Below, one piece after another: positions 1 to 8,657 of a stretch of DNA of 64,000 bases. The DNA is taken from contig CBDDBK010000002.1 in assembly GCA_965225715.1 (NCBI GenBank), forward strand, positions 1,116,001-1,180,000. Direction: 5' to 3'. The position numbers and the translations under genes are program-made. Each line of letters opens with the position of its first letter. The stretch's first letter is position 1. The notes below the pieces were generated by a model that made no database searches, was not told where the DNA came from, and saw only the letters and a list, made by a program, of their open reading frames with translations. The stretch is from CBDDBK01 sp965225715. GTDB lineage: Bacteria > Bacteroidota > Bacteroidia > Cytophagales > Flammeovirgaceae.

Positions 1-945
1 CTTGCACGAAAAATTTTAAAAAATCCTGAAAAAATTATAATAAGTCCAGATTCTTCAACTGCTGAAACCGTTCAACAGTACGTTTATTATACAAATAGAA
101 GTAGTAAGAAAGATTTACTAATTCATATACTCCAAAATTTAGAAAGGGAGCGGGTTTTATTATTTTCTAAAACAAAACATGGAGCAGATAAGATAACAGA
201 GCATTTAAAAAGAAATAAAGTAAAATCCGCAGCAATACATGGTAATAAACCTCAGCGACAAAGGCAACGGGTTTTAAAACAATTTAAAGATGATGAAATT
301 AGAGTTTTAGTTGCCACTGATATTGCCGCTAGAGGTATCGATATTGATAAATTAAAATATGTTATTAATTACGATATACCCAATGTCACCGACTCTTATA
401 TTCATAGAATTGGCAGGTCTGGACGAGCAGGAGAACAAGGAAATGCCATATCTATTTCTGAACCTGAAGAAAATTATTATATAAAAGATATTGAAAGATC
501 GATAAATAAAAAGATAACCGTTATTGCTGATAACCCTTATCCTCAAACAGAAAAACCAAAACAACAACAAGGAAAAGGGTCACGGAATAGAGAACGGTCA
601 CGAAGGGGCGCTTATCGTCAAGGAAACCCCAATACTTATAGCAGTAGAAATAGAGATTATAGGAGTGGAAATAGAAGCTATAATGATCGGGATAATCAGG
701 ATTATAGAAATGGAAACAGAAGCTATAATGATCGGGATAATCAGGATTATAGAAATGGAAACAGAAGCTATAATGATCGGGATAATCAGGATTATAGAAA
801 TGGAAATAGAAGCTATAATGATCGAGATAATCAAGGAGATCGAAATTATAAAGGTAGAAAGAATAATAAACCAAGAAGGCCTTTTAAATCAAAACCTTCT
901 GTTAGACCAACTTCTTCAAAATCTTATAAATCAAAGAAATATTAA
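1..945 (+). CDS. DEAD-box RNA helicase, C-terminal part (RhlE-like), 5' truncated
   Basis: The reading frame is open from base 1 to a TAA at 943-945, so the N-terminal helicase domain lies outside the window. The visible part is helicase domain 2 with motif V (ATDIAARGID) and motif VI (HRIGRSGRAG). After it comes a basic, low-complexity tail rich in Asn, Arg, Tyr and Asp that contains a 15-residue tandem repeat. RhlE-type helicases of Bacteroidota use ATP to remodel RNA in ribosome assembly or decay, and such tails usually bind RNA. The protein ends in a Lys/Ser-rich segment. Family assignment is firm; the exact paralogue cannot be fixed from this part alone. Confidence 0.9.
   Translation, partial: LARKILKNPEKIIISPDSSTAETVQQYVYYTNRSSKKDLLIHILQNLERERVLLFSKTKHGADKITEHLKRNKVKSAAIHGNKPQRQRQRVLKQFKDDEIRVLVATDIAARGIDIDKLKYVINYDIPNVTDSYIHRIGRSGRAGEQGNAISISEPEENYYIKDIERSINKKITVIADNPYPQTEKPKQQQGKGSRNRERSRRGAYRQGNPNTYSSRNRDYRSGNRSYNDRDNQDYRNGNRSYNDRDNQDYRNGNRSYNDRDNQDYRNGNRSYNDRDNQGDRNYKGRKNNKPRRPFKSKPSVRPTSSKSYKSKKY
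670..834 (+). repeat. 45-bp tandem repeat in helicase tail
   Basis: Three near-identical 45-bp units (670-714, 715-759, 760-804) and a diverging fourth encode NRSYNDRDNQDYRNG. The period is a multiple of three, so copy-number change would lengthen or shorten the RNA-binding tail without a frameshift. Confidence 0.9.
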
Positions 946-974
946 ATTTGATTGAAATTTTTATTAGACTGAAC

Positions 975-1883
975 ATGCCATATTTTATCTTATTTTTAAA
1001 AGGTCTTATTATTGGTTTAGCCAATGTTGTTCCTGGTGTTTCAGGAGGTACCATGGCTTTATTATTGGGTATTTATGAAAAATTAATAGAGCAACTTAAA
1101 GCCTTAAATTTTAAAATGTTAAAACTACTCATCAAAGGCAATTTTAAAACCGTATCCCAACATATAGATTTTAGCTTTTTGATTTTTATTTTTATAGGTC
1201 TTGGGTTTAGTGTTATTGGTATCTCCAAACTATTGGAATGGTTATACACCAATTACCGCGTCCTAACTTTAGCCTTCTTTTTTGGCTTGGTAGCTGCTTC
1301 GGTTGGCTCGGTAAGCAAAAGTGTATCACCTTGGACATGGAAAAATACCTCTTTTGTTGTTGTTGGCACACTCATAGGAGCTTGGATTGTAACTTTAAAC
1401 CCTAATACCCCCAATCCCAATACTATATATATATTTCTTTGTGGAATAATTGCCATTATCAGTATGATTTTACCCGGTTTGTCGGGGTCTTTTATTTTAT
1501 TGGTTATGGGGAATTATTTCTTGATTTTAAAAGCCCTTAATCATTTGGATTTTTCCATTCTCATACCTTTTATAGCTGGCTGTGCCGTCGGTTTGATTTC
1601 TTTTAGTCATTTTCTTTCTTGGCTTCTGAAAAATTATAAAAATCAAACCTTATCTTTTTTAATAGGATTTATAGTTGCTTCATTATTAGTACTTTGGCCT
1701 TGGTCAAAAACCCTTATTTCTAGTAAAATCATAGGTGATAAAACTAAAGATGTGATCACTGGTTATGATTATTATTTACCTATCTTAGGACAAGAATTAT
1801 TTTTGGCTACTATCGTTTCTGGTATTGCATTTTTGCTTATTATTTTTGGAGAAAAATTTATACATATCAACGATAAACGGTAA
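975..1883 (+). CDS. DUF368 membrane protein (PopT-type polyprenyl-phosphate transporter)
   Basis: This is a polytopic membrane protein of about 302 residues. It carries the DUF368 signature near the N-terminus (NVVPGVSGGTMALLLGIYEK) and a second related motif in the middle (LPGLSGSFILLVMGNYF), the internal duplication typical of the family. DUF368 proteins (PopT) have been shown to return undecaprenyl phosphate across the cytoplasmic membrane for reuse in peptidoglycan and other surface-polymer synthesis. I chose the ATG at 975; a TTG at 948 would add nine residues but looks less natural. It begins 30 bases after the helicase and probably shares its transcript. No lesion is seen. Confidence 0.85.
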   Translation: MPYFILFLKGLIIGLANVVPGVSGGTMALLLGIYEKLIEQLKALNFKMLKLLIKGNFKTVSQHIDFSFLIFIFIGLGFSVIGISKLLEWLYTNYRVLTLAFFFGLVAASVGSVSKSVSPWTWKNTSFVVVGTLIGAWIVTLNPNTPNPNTIYIFLCGIIAIISMILPGLSGSFILLVMGNYFLILKALNHLDFSILIPFIAGCAVGLISFSHFLSWLLKNYKNQTLSFLIGFIVASLLVLWPWSKTLISSKIIGDKTKDVITGYDYYLPILGQELFLATIVSGIAFLLIIFGEKFIHINDKR

Positions 1884-1954
1884 AATATAAGTGCATTTTT
1901 TTAATTTAAAAAATTGATTTTAAGTATATTAACTTTTATATTTTATCCTTATTA

Positions 1955-3034
1955 ATGGACTATTATTTAAAAAAAATAACCCTTCTAAACTTCAAAAACT
2001 ATAAGGAAAAACACTTTACTTTTGATAAGGCAATAAACTATATCACTGGTCTGAACGGTTCGGGGAAAACGAGTCTTTTAGATGCTATTTATTACCTTTG
2101 TATGACCAAAAGTGCTTTATTTGGAGATGCTTATAGTGTTAATTACAGCAGTTCTTTTTTCTCGCTTAAAGGTGTTTTTATAAAAAATGAAAAACCGTTT
2201 GATATTTTTTGCAGCTTTGAAAATAGACAAAAAAAAGTCATAAAACTTAATGATAAAGTACATAACCGTTTGGCAGACCATATTGGTCTTTTTCCTTGTG
2301 TGATTGTATTGCCAAATGAAGCTAATTTGATACAAGGTTCTTCCAGAGAACGCCAACAGTTCATAGATGTTATTCTATGTCAGACTAATAAACGGTATTG
2401 TCAAAAGCTCATTGACTACAATAAAGTTTTAAAACAACGCAATCAGGCCCTTAAATCTTTTGCAGAAAAAGGACATACAGACATTGTTTTACTAGATAGT
2501 CTAGATCAATTACTTTTGCCGCTTGGAACATATATTTTTACATGTAGGCAGGCTTTTATTGACGGTTTTAAAATCAAACTTCAAACATACTTTAATTATT
2601 TAGCTCCTGAAAAAGAAAGTATAAATCTTCAATATTCCAGTCACCTTAATGAATTGGATTTTGAATCTATTTTAAAAAAAAACAGACCAAAAGATATGAC
2701 TTTTTGTCGCACCCATTTTGGAGTTCATAAAGATGATTTTCTTTTTTATCTCAATAATAAAATACTTAAATATTACGGTTCTCAAGGACAACAAAAAACC
2801 TATATTTTAGCCTTAAAAATCGCACATTACCAATTTATTTTTGAACAAAAAAACCTAAAACCCATCTTACTTTTAGATGATATTTTTGATAAAATAGATC
2901 GCCATCGTCATGCCAAATTATTGGAACTCATCAATAAAAAAGGACAGGTTTTTATTACCGATACAACGAGTTCATTTCATGAAAATTTGAATCCATATAG
3001 GATTAGTTTGGAAGAAAATAAAACAGGTTTTTAA
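1955..3034 (+). CDS. recF: DNA replication and repair protein RecF
   Basis: RecF is an SMC-like ATPase that loads RecA at single-strand gaps through the RecFOR pathway. At 359 residues it has the usual family length. The Walker A motif GLNGSGKT is at residues 32-39, the ABC signature GSQGQQKT starts at residue 275, and Walker B (ILLLDDIFDKID) is at about 304-315. The start fits the family's N-terminus (LKKITLLNFKNY). It follows DUF368 on the same strand after a short AT-rich gap and is not beside dnaA, dnaN or gyrB here, which fits the scrambled gene order of this window. Confidence 0.95.
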   Translation: MDYYLKKITLLNFKNYKEKHFTFDKAINYITGLNGSGKTSLLDAIYYLCMTKSALFGDAYSVNYSSSFFSLKGVFIKNEKPFDIFCSFENRQKKVIKLNDKVHNRLADHIGLFPCVIVLPNEANLIQGSSRERQQFIDVILCQTNKRYCQKLIDYNKVLKQRNQALKSFAEKGHTDIVLLDSLDQLLLPLGTYIFTCRQAFIDGFKIKLQTYFNYLAPEKESINLQYSSHLNELDFESILKKNRPKDMTFCRTHFGVHKDDFLFYLNNKILKYYGSQGQQKTYILALKIAHYQFIFEQKNLKPILLLDDIFDKIDRHRHAKLLELINKKGQVFITDTTSSFHENLNPYRISLEENKTGF

Positions 3035-3138
3035 TTGGATTAAGTAGTTATTTTAAAGAAAGTATAGGCTTTTATTAGAAGGAGATTTACCTAATTAATT
3101 GAAAATGACTATTTTTGAGATAAAAAATAGCATTCCTA

Positions 3139-3612
3139 TTAAAAAGTGTTGCGGTTATTTTTAGTTTCTAAAAATAACTGTAAAATAATTGTAGCACTAA
3201 TGCGATCAATATTGCCTTTATAACTTCGATATTTTTTCTTTTTACCACCTAGTACCATCGTTTGAACAGCAATTTTAGAAGTAAATCTTTCATCTTGTAA
3301 CGCAATAGAAAGTTCAGGAAAAGTGATCTGTAATTTTTTATGAAAGTTAAGAGTTGCTTGAGTAGAGTGGGTTGGATTATTTTGTAAATTTTTAGGCAAA
3401 CCCAGCACTATTTCTACCACATCATTATCTTTTATATATTTTTGAATAAAAGGTAATAATTCTTCTGTTTCCAAAGCTATTAATCCTTGGGCAATAATTT
3501 GGTTAGGGTCAGAAACAGCTAATCCAACTCTTTTTAAGCCATAATCAATTGCTATGATTCTGCCGTTTCTTTTTCTTGTCCTTAATTTTTTCTTTAGCAT
3601 GACTATAACCAT
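3139..3612 (-). CDS. ruvX: Putative Holliday junction resolvase / pre-16S rRNA nuclease YqgF (RuvX)
   Basis: This RNase H-fold nuclease family processes the 5' end of 16S rRNA and was earlier annotated as a Holliday junction resolvase. Visible family blocks are IIAIDYGLKRVGLAVSDP near the N-terminus, VLGLPKN in the middle and LQDERFTS followed by a final Asp (DRISA). The start is uncertain: ATGs at 3612 and 3600 are both possible and both overlap the 3' end of the upstream DUF4290 gene by more than 50 bases. The two genes are therefore likely translationally coupled. Confidence 0.88.
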   Translation of the reverse strand: MVIVMLKKKLRTRKRNGRIIAIDYGLKRVGLAVSDPNQIIAQGLIALETEELLPFIQKYIKDNDVVEIVLGLPKNLQNNPTHSTQATLNFHKKLQITFPELSIALQDERFTSKIAVQTMVLGGKKKKYRSYKGNIDRISATIILQLFLETKNNRNTF

Positions 3613-4159
3613 CAAAAAGTTTAGATATTTCTTTCACGTCATCAGAAAAATTCATTTTACCTCCAGTAATTCGACTAATATGTTTAGAAATAAGTTTGTC
3701 ATCAACTTGAACATCTTTATTCCAAGTAGAATAAAAGTACTTCATTAAACGCCCTATTCTAATAAAAGTATCTTTACGTTCTGCTGCATCTTCAATTTTT
3801 AAAGCCTCTTTAATAACCATCTCCATATTCATACCATATTGCTTAAAACTAATTCTATTGCTTTTATGATGCATTCGTTGAAATTCCGTGGTTGGTTTGG
3901 AAGTTGTCACGATAATTTCTTCTGGAAAGTCTATATCTAAATTATATTGAGCTATCAGTAGAAGATGATCCCAAAACTTTTGAATATCTTCTTGTTGATT
4001 CATGTTCGGCTTTAGTTGTTTCATTAAGTTGATTAATATAATTGTTAAACGTGTTCGTTCCGTTTTATCAGGTTCTTTTTTAATATAATCAACTATTTTT
4101 TGAATATTCCTTCCATATTCTTTTAAAAAAACAGGACCTCGGGCAGTATTATACTTCAT
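3545..4159 (-). CDS. DUF4290 domain-containing protein
   Basis: This 204-residue cytoplasmic protein begins MKYNTARGPVFLKEYGRNIQ, typical of DUF4290, a family essentially restricted to Bacteroidota and without a known function. It has no signal peptide or membrane segment, is rich in helix-forming residues and ends in a very basic stretch (KEKIKDKKKKRQ). Its 3' end overlaps ruvX, so both genes form a two-gene unit on the minus strand. It is a useful marker for the phylum of this window. Confidence 0.85.
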   Translation of the reverse strand: MKYNTARGPVFLKEYGRNIQKIVDYIKKEPDKTERTRLTIILINLMKQLKPNMNQQEDIQKFWDHLLLIAQYNLDIDFPEEIIVTTSKPTTEFQRMHHKSNRISFKQYGMNMEMVIKEALKIEDAAERKDTFIRIGRLMKYFYSTWNKDVQVDDKLISKHISRITGGKMNFSDDVKEISKLFDGYSHAKEKIKDKKKKRQNHSN

Positions 4160-4314
4160 AAACTTTATTTACGTGTAAAAAATTAGTATTAGCACTCCAA
4201 TTAAAATGCTAAAAAAATGATGTTTTTGTATAGAAACCAAAGTAGCTTGCTTGAATATAATTAGTATCAAAGATGTTAAATCTTGTGCTAAAAGGGGATC
4301 TATTGTTTTTCAAA

Positions 4315-4346
4315 ATGTTATGATAAATAGGTAATTATCATAACAT
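4315..4346. other. Perfect inverted repeat
   Basis: An 11-bp stem (ATGTTATGATA / TATCATAACAT) surrounds a 10-base loop. There is no T-run after it, so an operator-like site is as likely as a terminator. It lies upstream of DUF4290 and downstream of the carbonic anhydrase gene. Confidence 0.45.
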
Positions 4347-4380
4347 CAAACAATATTTTATAAATTGCAATGGACCTTAC

Positions 4381-4473
4381 ATAGCCTTACTATTAAAAAT
4401 ACAGAGAGAATTTTTCTCATTGTCAATGACTTAAATATTTAAAAAATCCTTTTTCTATTTAGGATGGCTATAA
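4381..4473 (-). repeat. Dispersed ~93-bp repeat, copy 1
   Basis: Reverse orientation, complete, subfamily with GAGAGAAT in the middle. It starts ATAGCCTTAC and ends ATGGCTATA. Confidence 0.75.
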
Positions 4474-4536
4474 TCCAAAATATCAAAAGTTCTATTCAAT
4501 ATATTTTTTGTCTAAAATTATATATAAATTGTTATT

Positions 4537-4628
4537 TATAACAATACTTTTATTGTTTTAGAAGTGTTTAGTCTCAATATCAATAAGTTAAAATTCTTAA
4601 AAATTCTTTTTTCAAGTGACATAACTTA
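4537..4628 (-). repeat. Dispersed ~93-bp repeat, copy 2 (worn)
   Basis: Reverse orientation. The conserved core TCAATATCAATAAGTTAAA and the end TTTTTTCAAGTGACATAACT remain. Confidence 0.6.
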
Positions 4629-4644
4629 GAGTACCTTTCCAAAA

Positions 4645-5220
4645 TTAAGTTAAAAAAGTAACTACTCCATTAGTTAAACTGTAATAAGCAGGTAAGATTT
4701 GAAGTTTTTCTGCAACTTTATTTTTAATAATGGCAGAACGTCCTATTATTTCTTGAACAGTAAGTTCAGCATTTTTTTTAACTACAGCATTGACTTCTGA
4801 ACTATTAACTTGTCTACAAGCAGGTAAAATATGAGTTAATAAATGATTCAAATTATAACCGTTGTCTTGGGCACCAAGTGCTGCTGTTACGGCACCGCAG
4901 TTTTCATGCCCCATAACTACAACTAAGTTAACGCCTAAATGAGCAACAGCGTATTCTATACTGGCTACTGTTGAAGTATTAGCGACATTACCCGCTACTC
5001 GAATTGTAAATAAATCACCTAAACCAACATCAAAAACTAATTCAGGTACAACTCGACTATCTGCACAACTTAAAATGATAGCAAAAGGATTTTGACCACT
5101 AATAAGCTCATTCCTTCGTTCTATATTTTGGTGTGATCTTTTTAAATTACTTTTAACAAAATTAGAATTACCTAATTGTAATTTTTTTAAAGCAACCTGA
5201 GACGGTAAATTATGTGCCAC
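4645..5220 (-). CDS. Beta-class carbonic anhydrase
   Basis: The enzyme interconverts CO2 and bicarbonate in the cytoplasm. The zinc site of the beta class is complete: C52 and D54-x-R56 in SCADSRVVPE, and H105 with C108 in MGHENCGAV. The length of 191 residues is normal and there is no signal peptide, although some related enzymes are periplasmic. The likely start is a GTG at 5220; no ATG lies nearby in frame upstream of the conserved region. The gene stands alone between two long gaps, so it has its own transcript. Specific subtype is not resolvable. Confidence 0.9.
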   Translation of the reverse strand: MAHNLPSQVALKKLQLGNSNFVKSNLKRSHQNIERRNELISGQNPFAIILSCADSRVVPELVFDVGLGDLFTIRVAGNVANTSTVASIEYAVAHLGVNLVVVMGHENCGAVTAALGAQDNGYNLNHLLTHILPACRQVNSSEVNAVVKKNAELTVQEIIGRSAIIKNKVAEKLQILPAYYSLTNGVVTFLT

Positions 5221-5447
5221 TATATTTATATAAAATGTTAATTATAAGTTTAATAGAAATTAGTTCAAATTTTTGAATTTGAGTTAGTATTTTTGCAGCA
5301 TCAAGATTGGAGCCTGTACAATTTCATTATGTAATTTACAAAATATATAAATTTGATGAAATTGACTGATGCTTTTATTTTAACTCCAAAGATACTATAA
5401 AAAAATATAAAGTTATATAGACTAAGGACTATACTTGTCATTATATA

Positions 5448-5475
5448 AATATTAATCAAAGAAAAGATTAATATT
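5448..5475. other. Perfect inverted repeat
   Basis: A 10-bp stem AATATTAATC / GATTAATATT with an 8-base A-rich loop. Role unknown; it lies just before a truncated dispersed repeat. Confidence 0.45.
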
Positions 5476-5488
5476 GTTACTTTGCATA

Positions 5489-5541
5489 TATAGCCATGCC
5501 ACTTGAAAAAAGGATTTTTAGGGTTTTTAACTCATTTAATA
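5489..5541 (+). repeat. Dispersed repeat, copy 3 (3' truncated)
   Basis: Forward orientation. The left terminal repeat TATAGCCATG is the best match to the right-end consensus TATAGCAATG. The right half is lost. Confidence 0.65.
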
Positions 5542-5784
5542 AAAAATAAAAAGATATTATTCTTCTGATTATCAATGACTTGTTTTAACTTACACATATA
5601 TCTTATTAGTAATACAAATATCAAACAACTAAAATGCTATAATCATTAATCTTGTGTAATAGTTTAAAAAAAACCATATTTTTTTGACAATTAAAATTAA
5701 TACTTTGTAGAATTTGTTTTTTTGCATTGGTTATAAATTAGTTGTAGTGTTAAAAAAATAAATTGTAGACATACTAAATAAATT

Positions 5785-6612
5785 ATGCTTTTTTTCCCTT
5801 CGGCTAAGATAAATGTAGGTTTAAAAATTCTGAATAAACGTTATGATAATTATCATAATTTAGAAAGTCTATTTTTACCAATAAAATGGTATGATGTGCT
5901 TGAAATTATACCTCAAAAAACGTTTAAATTCATGAATTCAGGACTTCCCATCCAAATACCTAACAAAGAAGATAATATTTCTGTAAAGGTTTTTAAGTAT
6001 CTTCAAAATAATTATCAAATCCCCAATTTTTATATTCACCTTCATAAAAATATACCTATTGGTAGCGGTTTAGGCGGTGGGTCTGCTGATGGAACTTTTT
6101 CTTTATTGGCTTTAAATGAACTTGCTAAATTAAATATATCTGCTGAAAAACTACTCCAAATCTCGACATCATTAGGTAGTGATTGTGCTTTTTTTATATC
6201 TAATAAACCCCAAATGGCAAAAGGGCGGGGCGATATTTTAAGTCCTCATATTTTTAGTAAAACCCAAGAAAAATACCTAAAAAAACTACATGTACTCGTT
6301 GTATTTCCTAATATTTCGATTCATACAGCTTGGGCTTTCAAAAATTTAATAAAGAAAAAAACAACTCTATCTTTAGAAGAAGGATTAAGTCAGCCTATTC
6401 AGGAATGGAAACATCATATTTACAATGATTTTGAGCCTATCATTTTTAAAACTTATCCCGAACTTAAGAATATAAAAAACCGATTGTACGAACAAGGTGC
6501 TATATACGCCAGTTTAAGCGGAAGTGGATCGGCTTTATATGGTTTTTTTGAGAAGGCTATTGAATTACCTTTTTCAAAATACTTAACTTGGCAAGGTCAA
6601 TTTGAATTTTAA
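5785..6612 (+). CDS. ispE: 4-diphosphocytidyl-2-C-methyl-D-erythritol kinase
   Basis: IspE phosphorylates CDP-methylerythritol in the MEP pathway of isoprenoid synthesis; dxs of the same pathway lies at 18-19.9 kb. It is a GHMP kinase of 275 residues. The N-terminal AKINVGLKIL contains the catalytic Lys8, the ATP loop is PIGSGLGGGSAD (about residues 91-102) and the C-terminal GHMP motif is SLSGSGSALYGFF. The ATG is unambiguous. The residue after the ATP loop is Gly-Thr where many homologues have Ala-Ala, a small departure. The gene is single. Confidence 0.93.
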   Translation: MLFFPSAKINVGLKILNKRYDNYHNLESLFLPIKWYDVLEIIPQKTFKFMNSGLPIQIPNKEDNISVKVFKYLQNNYQIPNFYIHLHKNIPIGSGLGGGSADGTFSLLALNELAKLNISAEKLLQISTSLGSDCAFFISNKPQMAKGRGDILSPHIFSKTQEKYLKKLHVLVVFPNISIHTAWAFKNLIKKKTTLSLEEGLSQPIQEWKHHIYNDFEPIIFKTYPELKNIKNRLYEQGAIYASLSGSGSALYGFFEKAIELPFSKYLTWQGQFEF

Positions 6613-6722
6613 TTGACTGATTTTATAATAAATTAAAATTATATGCCCTTGTTCTAGTGATCTCAAATTTGATCCCCAATCATGTTGTACTCACGTTATT
6701 TGTAAAAAAAGATTTTAAATAA

Positions 6723-7136
6723 TTATTTTTTCAAGGCTTTTATTTCCATTTCTAAAGTTTTGATTTTCTTGTCTTTAGATGCTATATCATTTTTTAACAA
6801 AGCGATATGGTCTTGATACAGTTTATCTAGCTTCGGATCGATTTGGTAACAATGGACATTATTATTCCCCCCTCCGATAATATTTGTACCTGTATTCGTA
6901 CTGAAAACGGGGTATCTCCCATTGGCTTCAAAGGCTTTAATGCCATCTACCGTGGTTTCTAAGAGTTTGGCAATTCTTTCAAGTTGTTGAGAATCTAATG
7001 TTCGCTCCCCTTTTTCTATACGGCTGTAATGGGACTGGGAAATACCCAATTGCTCAGCCATATAATCTTGACTTACATCTTTAAATTCCCTTAACTTTCT
7101 AACCTTAGAACCAATATCTTTGGGTATGTCATTCAT
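6723..7136 (-). CDS. XRE-family transcriptional regulator with C-terminal coiled coil
   Basis: A helix-turn-helix of the Cro/CI type occupies about residues 8-65 (VRKLREFKDVSQDYMAEQLG, then ISQSHYSRIEKGER). A Gly/Asn-rich linker (about 85-100) leads to a C-terminal helical segment with Lys/Glu heptads that should dimerise. Proteins like this are common in Bacteroidota, often as free-standing regulators. It is divergent from the repeat-built lipoprotein at 7258, and a 17-bp perfect palindrome lies 20 bases upstream of its start, so self-repression and control of the neighbour are plausible inferences. Confidence 0.85.
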   Translation of the reverse strand: MNDIPKDIGSKVRKLREFKDVSQDYMAEQLGISQSHYSRIEKGERTLDSQQLERIAKLLETTVDGIKAFEANGRYPVFSTNTGTNIIGGGNNNVHCYQIDPKLDKLYQDHIALLKNDIASKDKKIKTLEMEIKALKK

Positions 7137-7156
7137 AAAATAAATTATTTTAGATT

Positions 7157-7173
7157 TAGCATAAATTATGCTA
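7157..7173. promoter_or_regulatory. Palindromic site, candidate XRE operator
   Basis: TAGCATAAATTATGCTA is a perfect 17-bp palindrome located 20 bases upstream of the XRE gene start and about 85 bases upstream of the lipoprotein start. Size and position fit a dimeric XRE repressor. The link is inferred from position only. Confidence 0.5.
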
Positions 7174-7257
7174 TGATTAATAGGATTTTTTTGAAATAAG
7201 TACGGAAACTTGGGTTTTTAATTAATTTATGTTTTTCAAATTTAATCAATTTTTATC

Positions 7258-8538
7258 ATGAAAAAAATAATTTTAGGTTTGGTTTTTTTGAGTTGGGTTT
7301 TGGCGGGATGTAAGGAGGAGGAGGATAATGTTGTTTTGGACATGAATACAAGTGCATTTTTAACCAGCCAAGAAGAAGTAGAGGCATTTGGAGCAAATAA
7401 CTATACTGAAGTAGGCAATTTAAATATACATTCTTCATGGTTTGGAGAAACCATAGTGTCTTTATCAGCCTTAAGCAGCATTACACAAATAAATGGTAGC
7501 TTATCAATTTCTGGTGATTCTTTGACGTCTTTAGCTGGCTTAGAAAACTTAACTTCAATAGGAGGGGGTTTAGACATTACTAATAATAATCTGACTTCTA
7601 TAGACTTAAATAATCTAACTTCAGTAGGAGGAAATTTACTTATTTGGTCAAGTAGCCTGGCCTCTTTAGACTTAGAAAACTTGACATCAATAGGGGAGTA
7701 TTTATTCATTGTTAGTAATGACCTGACTTCTATAGACTTGAATAATCTAATCTCAATAGGAGGAAATTCAAATATTACTAGTAATGTTTTAGCTTCTATA
7801 GGCTTAAATAATTTGACTTCATTAGGAGGGGATTTAGACATACATGGTAATGATCTTACTTCTTTGGACTTAAATAATCTGACCTCAATAGGAGGAGATT
7901 TAGACATTACTAGTAGTAATCTGACGTCAATAGACTTAAATAATCTGATATCAATAGGAGGAGATTTAAAAATTAGTTATAGTAATAGTATAACTAATTT
8001 ATCTGGTTTAAAAAATCTGACCTCGATAAGAGGAATAATCAGAATTACAAATAACGCTAATTTGACTTCTTTATCTGGTTTAGAAAATATTAGATCGGTG
8101 GATTCTGTGATTATTCAAGAAAACAGTCGATTAACCTCTTTGGAAGGTTTAAATAATTTGACTTTAATAAGAGGCATTTTAGCAATTTCTGAAAATGATC
8201 GGTTAAGAACTTTAAATTTAAACAATTTAGCTGAGATCGAGGGAAATATACGGATTTACGGGAATAACCGTTTAAATTCTCTATCGGATCTGGGAAATCT
8301 TACCACAGTAGGGGGTGACTTTAGTTTAGTTATCAATGATGTTTTACTTTCCTTATCGGGTTTGGAAAAACTTAGTAGCATTGGTGGAAAATTAGATTTA
8401 GATTGCAATACTTCGTTAACCGATTTTTGTGGTATCCAATCTCTTATTTCAAATAATGGTTTGGCTGGCGATTATACCGTTAAGGGCAATGCGACAAATC
8501 CTACCATAGAGGAAATTAAAGCCTTGACTTGTAATTAA
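7258..8538 (+). CDS. Surface lipoprotein with leucine-rich beta-solenoid repeats
   Basis: The N-terminus is a lipoprotein signal peptide with lipobox LAGC (Cys18), followed by KEEED, which fits the Bacteroidota lipoprotein export signal (Lys then acidic residues) for surface exposure. From about residue 60 to 400 the protein is built of Leu/Ile/Asn-rich repeats of the receptor-L-domain or leucine-rich type, for example LTSIDLNNLTSIGGDLDI. The C-terminus (DCNTSLTDFCGIQSL, then TCN) looks like a capping region with cysteines. Likely role is binding or adhesion at the cell surface; the ligand is unknown. The gene is followed by a strong hairpin terminator. Confidence 0.85.
   Translation: MKKIILGLVFLSWVLAGCKEEEDNVVLDMNTSAFLTSQEEVEAFGANNYTEVGNLNIHSSWFGETIVSLSALSSITQINGSLSISGDSLTSLAGLENLTSIGGGLDITNNNLTSIDLNNLTSVGGNLLIWSSSLASLDLENLTSIGEYLFIVSNDLTSIDLNNLISIGGNSNITSNVLASIGLNNLTSLGGDLDIHGNDLTSLDLNNLTSIGGDLDITSSNLTSIDLNNLISIGGDLKISYSNSITNLSGLKNLTSIRGIIRITNNANLTSLSGLENIRSVDSVIIQENSRLTSLEGLNNLTLIRGILAISENDRLRTLNLNNLAEIEGNIRIYGNNRLNSLSDLGNLTTVGGDFSLVINDVLLSLSGLEKLSSIGGKLDLDCNTSLTDFCGIQSLISNNGLAGDYTVKGNATNPTIEEIKALTCN
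7522..7986 (+). repeat. 66-bp coding repeats in the solenoid lipoprotein
   Basis: Seven consecutive units of about 22 codons (the first has 23) follow the pattern LTSIDLNNLTSIGG plus eight variable residues. The conserved DNA around ATAGGAGGAGATTTAGACATTA could support slippage or recombination; all period changes of 66 bp keep the frame. Confidence 0.8.
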
Positions 8539-8549
8539 TTTCTTAAGGG

Positions 8550-8582
8550 AAACCTCGTAGGTTTTAAAAACCTACGAGGTTT
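8550..8582. terminator. Strong hairpin after the solenoid lipoprotein
   Basis: The perfect stem AAACCTCGTAGGTTT / AAACCTACGAGGTTT directly follows the stop codon region. The same palindrome type is widespread between genes of Flavobacteria (from memory). A smaller AAACC-TTGAG-GGTTT hairpin follows at about 8608-8622. Confidence 0.7.
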
Positions 8583-8657
8583 GGATATGTTGAAAATTAG
8601 ATATTTAAACCTTGAGGGTTTAATATGTTTAAAATAAATAGATTATGTTATTAATTT

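Larger units (their letters stand above)
4160..4644. other. Intergenic region
   Basis: No gene is seen in this AT-rich gap. It holds a perfect hairpin at 4315-4346 and two copies of the dispersed repeat (4381-4473 and a worn one at 4537-4628). Confidence 0.6.
5221..5784. other. Intergenic region between carbonic anhydrase and ispE
   Basis: This divergent gap must hold promoters for both flanking genes. I see a hairpin at 5448-5475 and a truncated dispersed repeat at 5489-5541, and no gene. TTTG at 5683 and TACTTTG at 5701 resemble a Bacteroidota promoter for ispE only weakly (short spacer). Confidence 0.5.

Noticed and set aside
521..874. Minus-strand Tyr/Phe-rich and Ile-rich frames opposite the helicase tail
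   Set aside because: Shadows of the 45-bp repeat; composition is absurd for a real protein and the plus-strand helicase frame explains the DNA.
7401..7907. Minus-strand 168-codon frame opposite the solenoid lipoprotein
   Set aside because: It mirrors the coding repeat (SKSPPIEVRLFK units) and has no plausible start or family.
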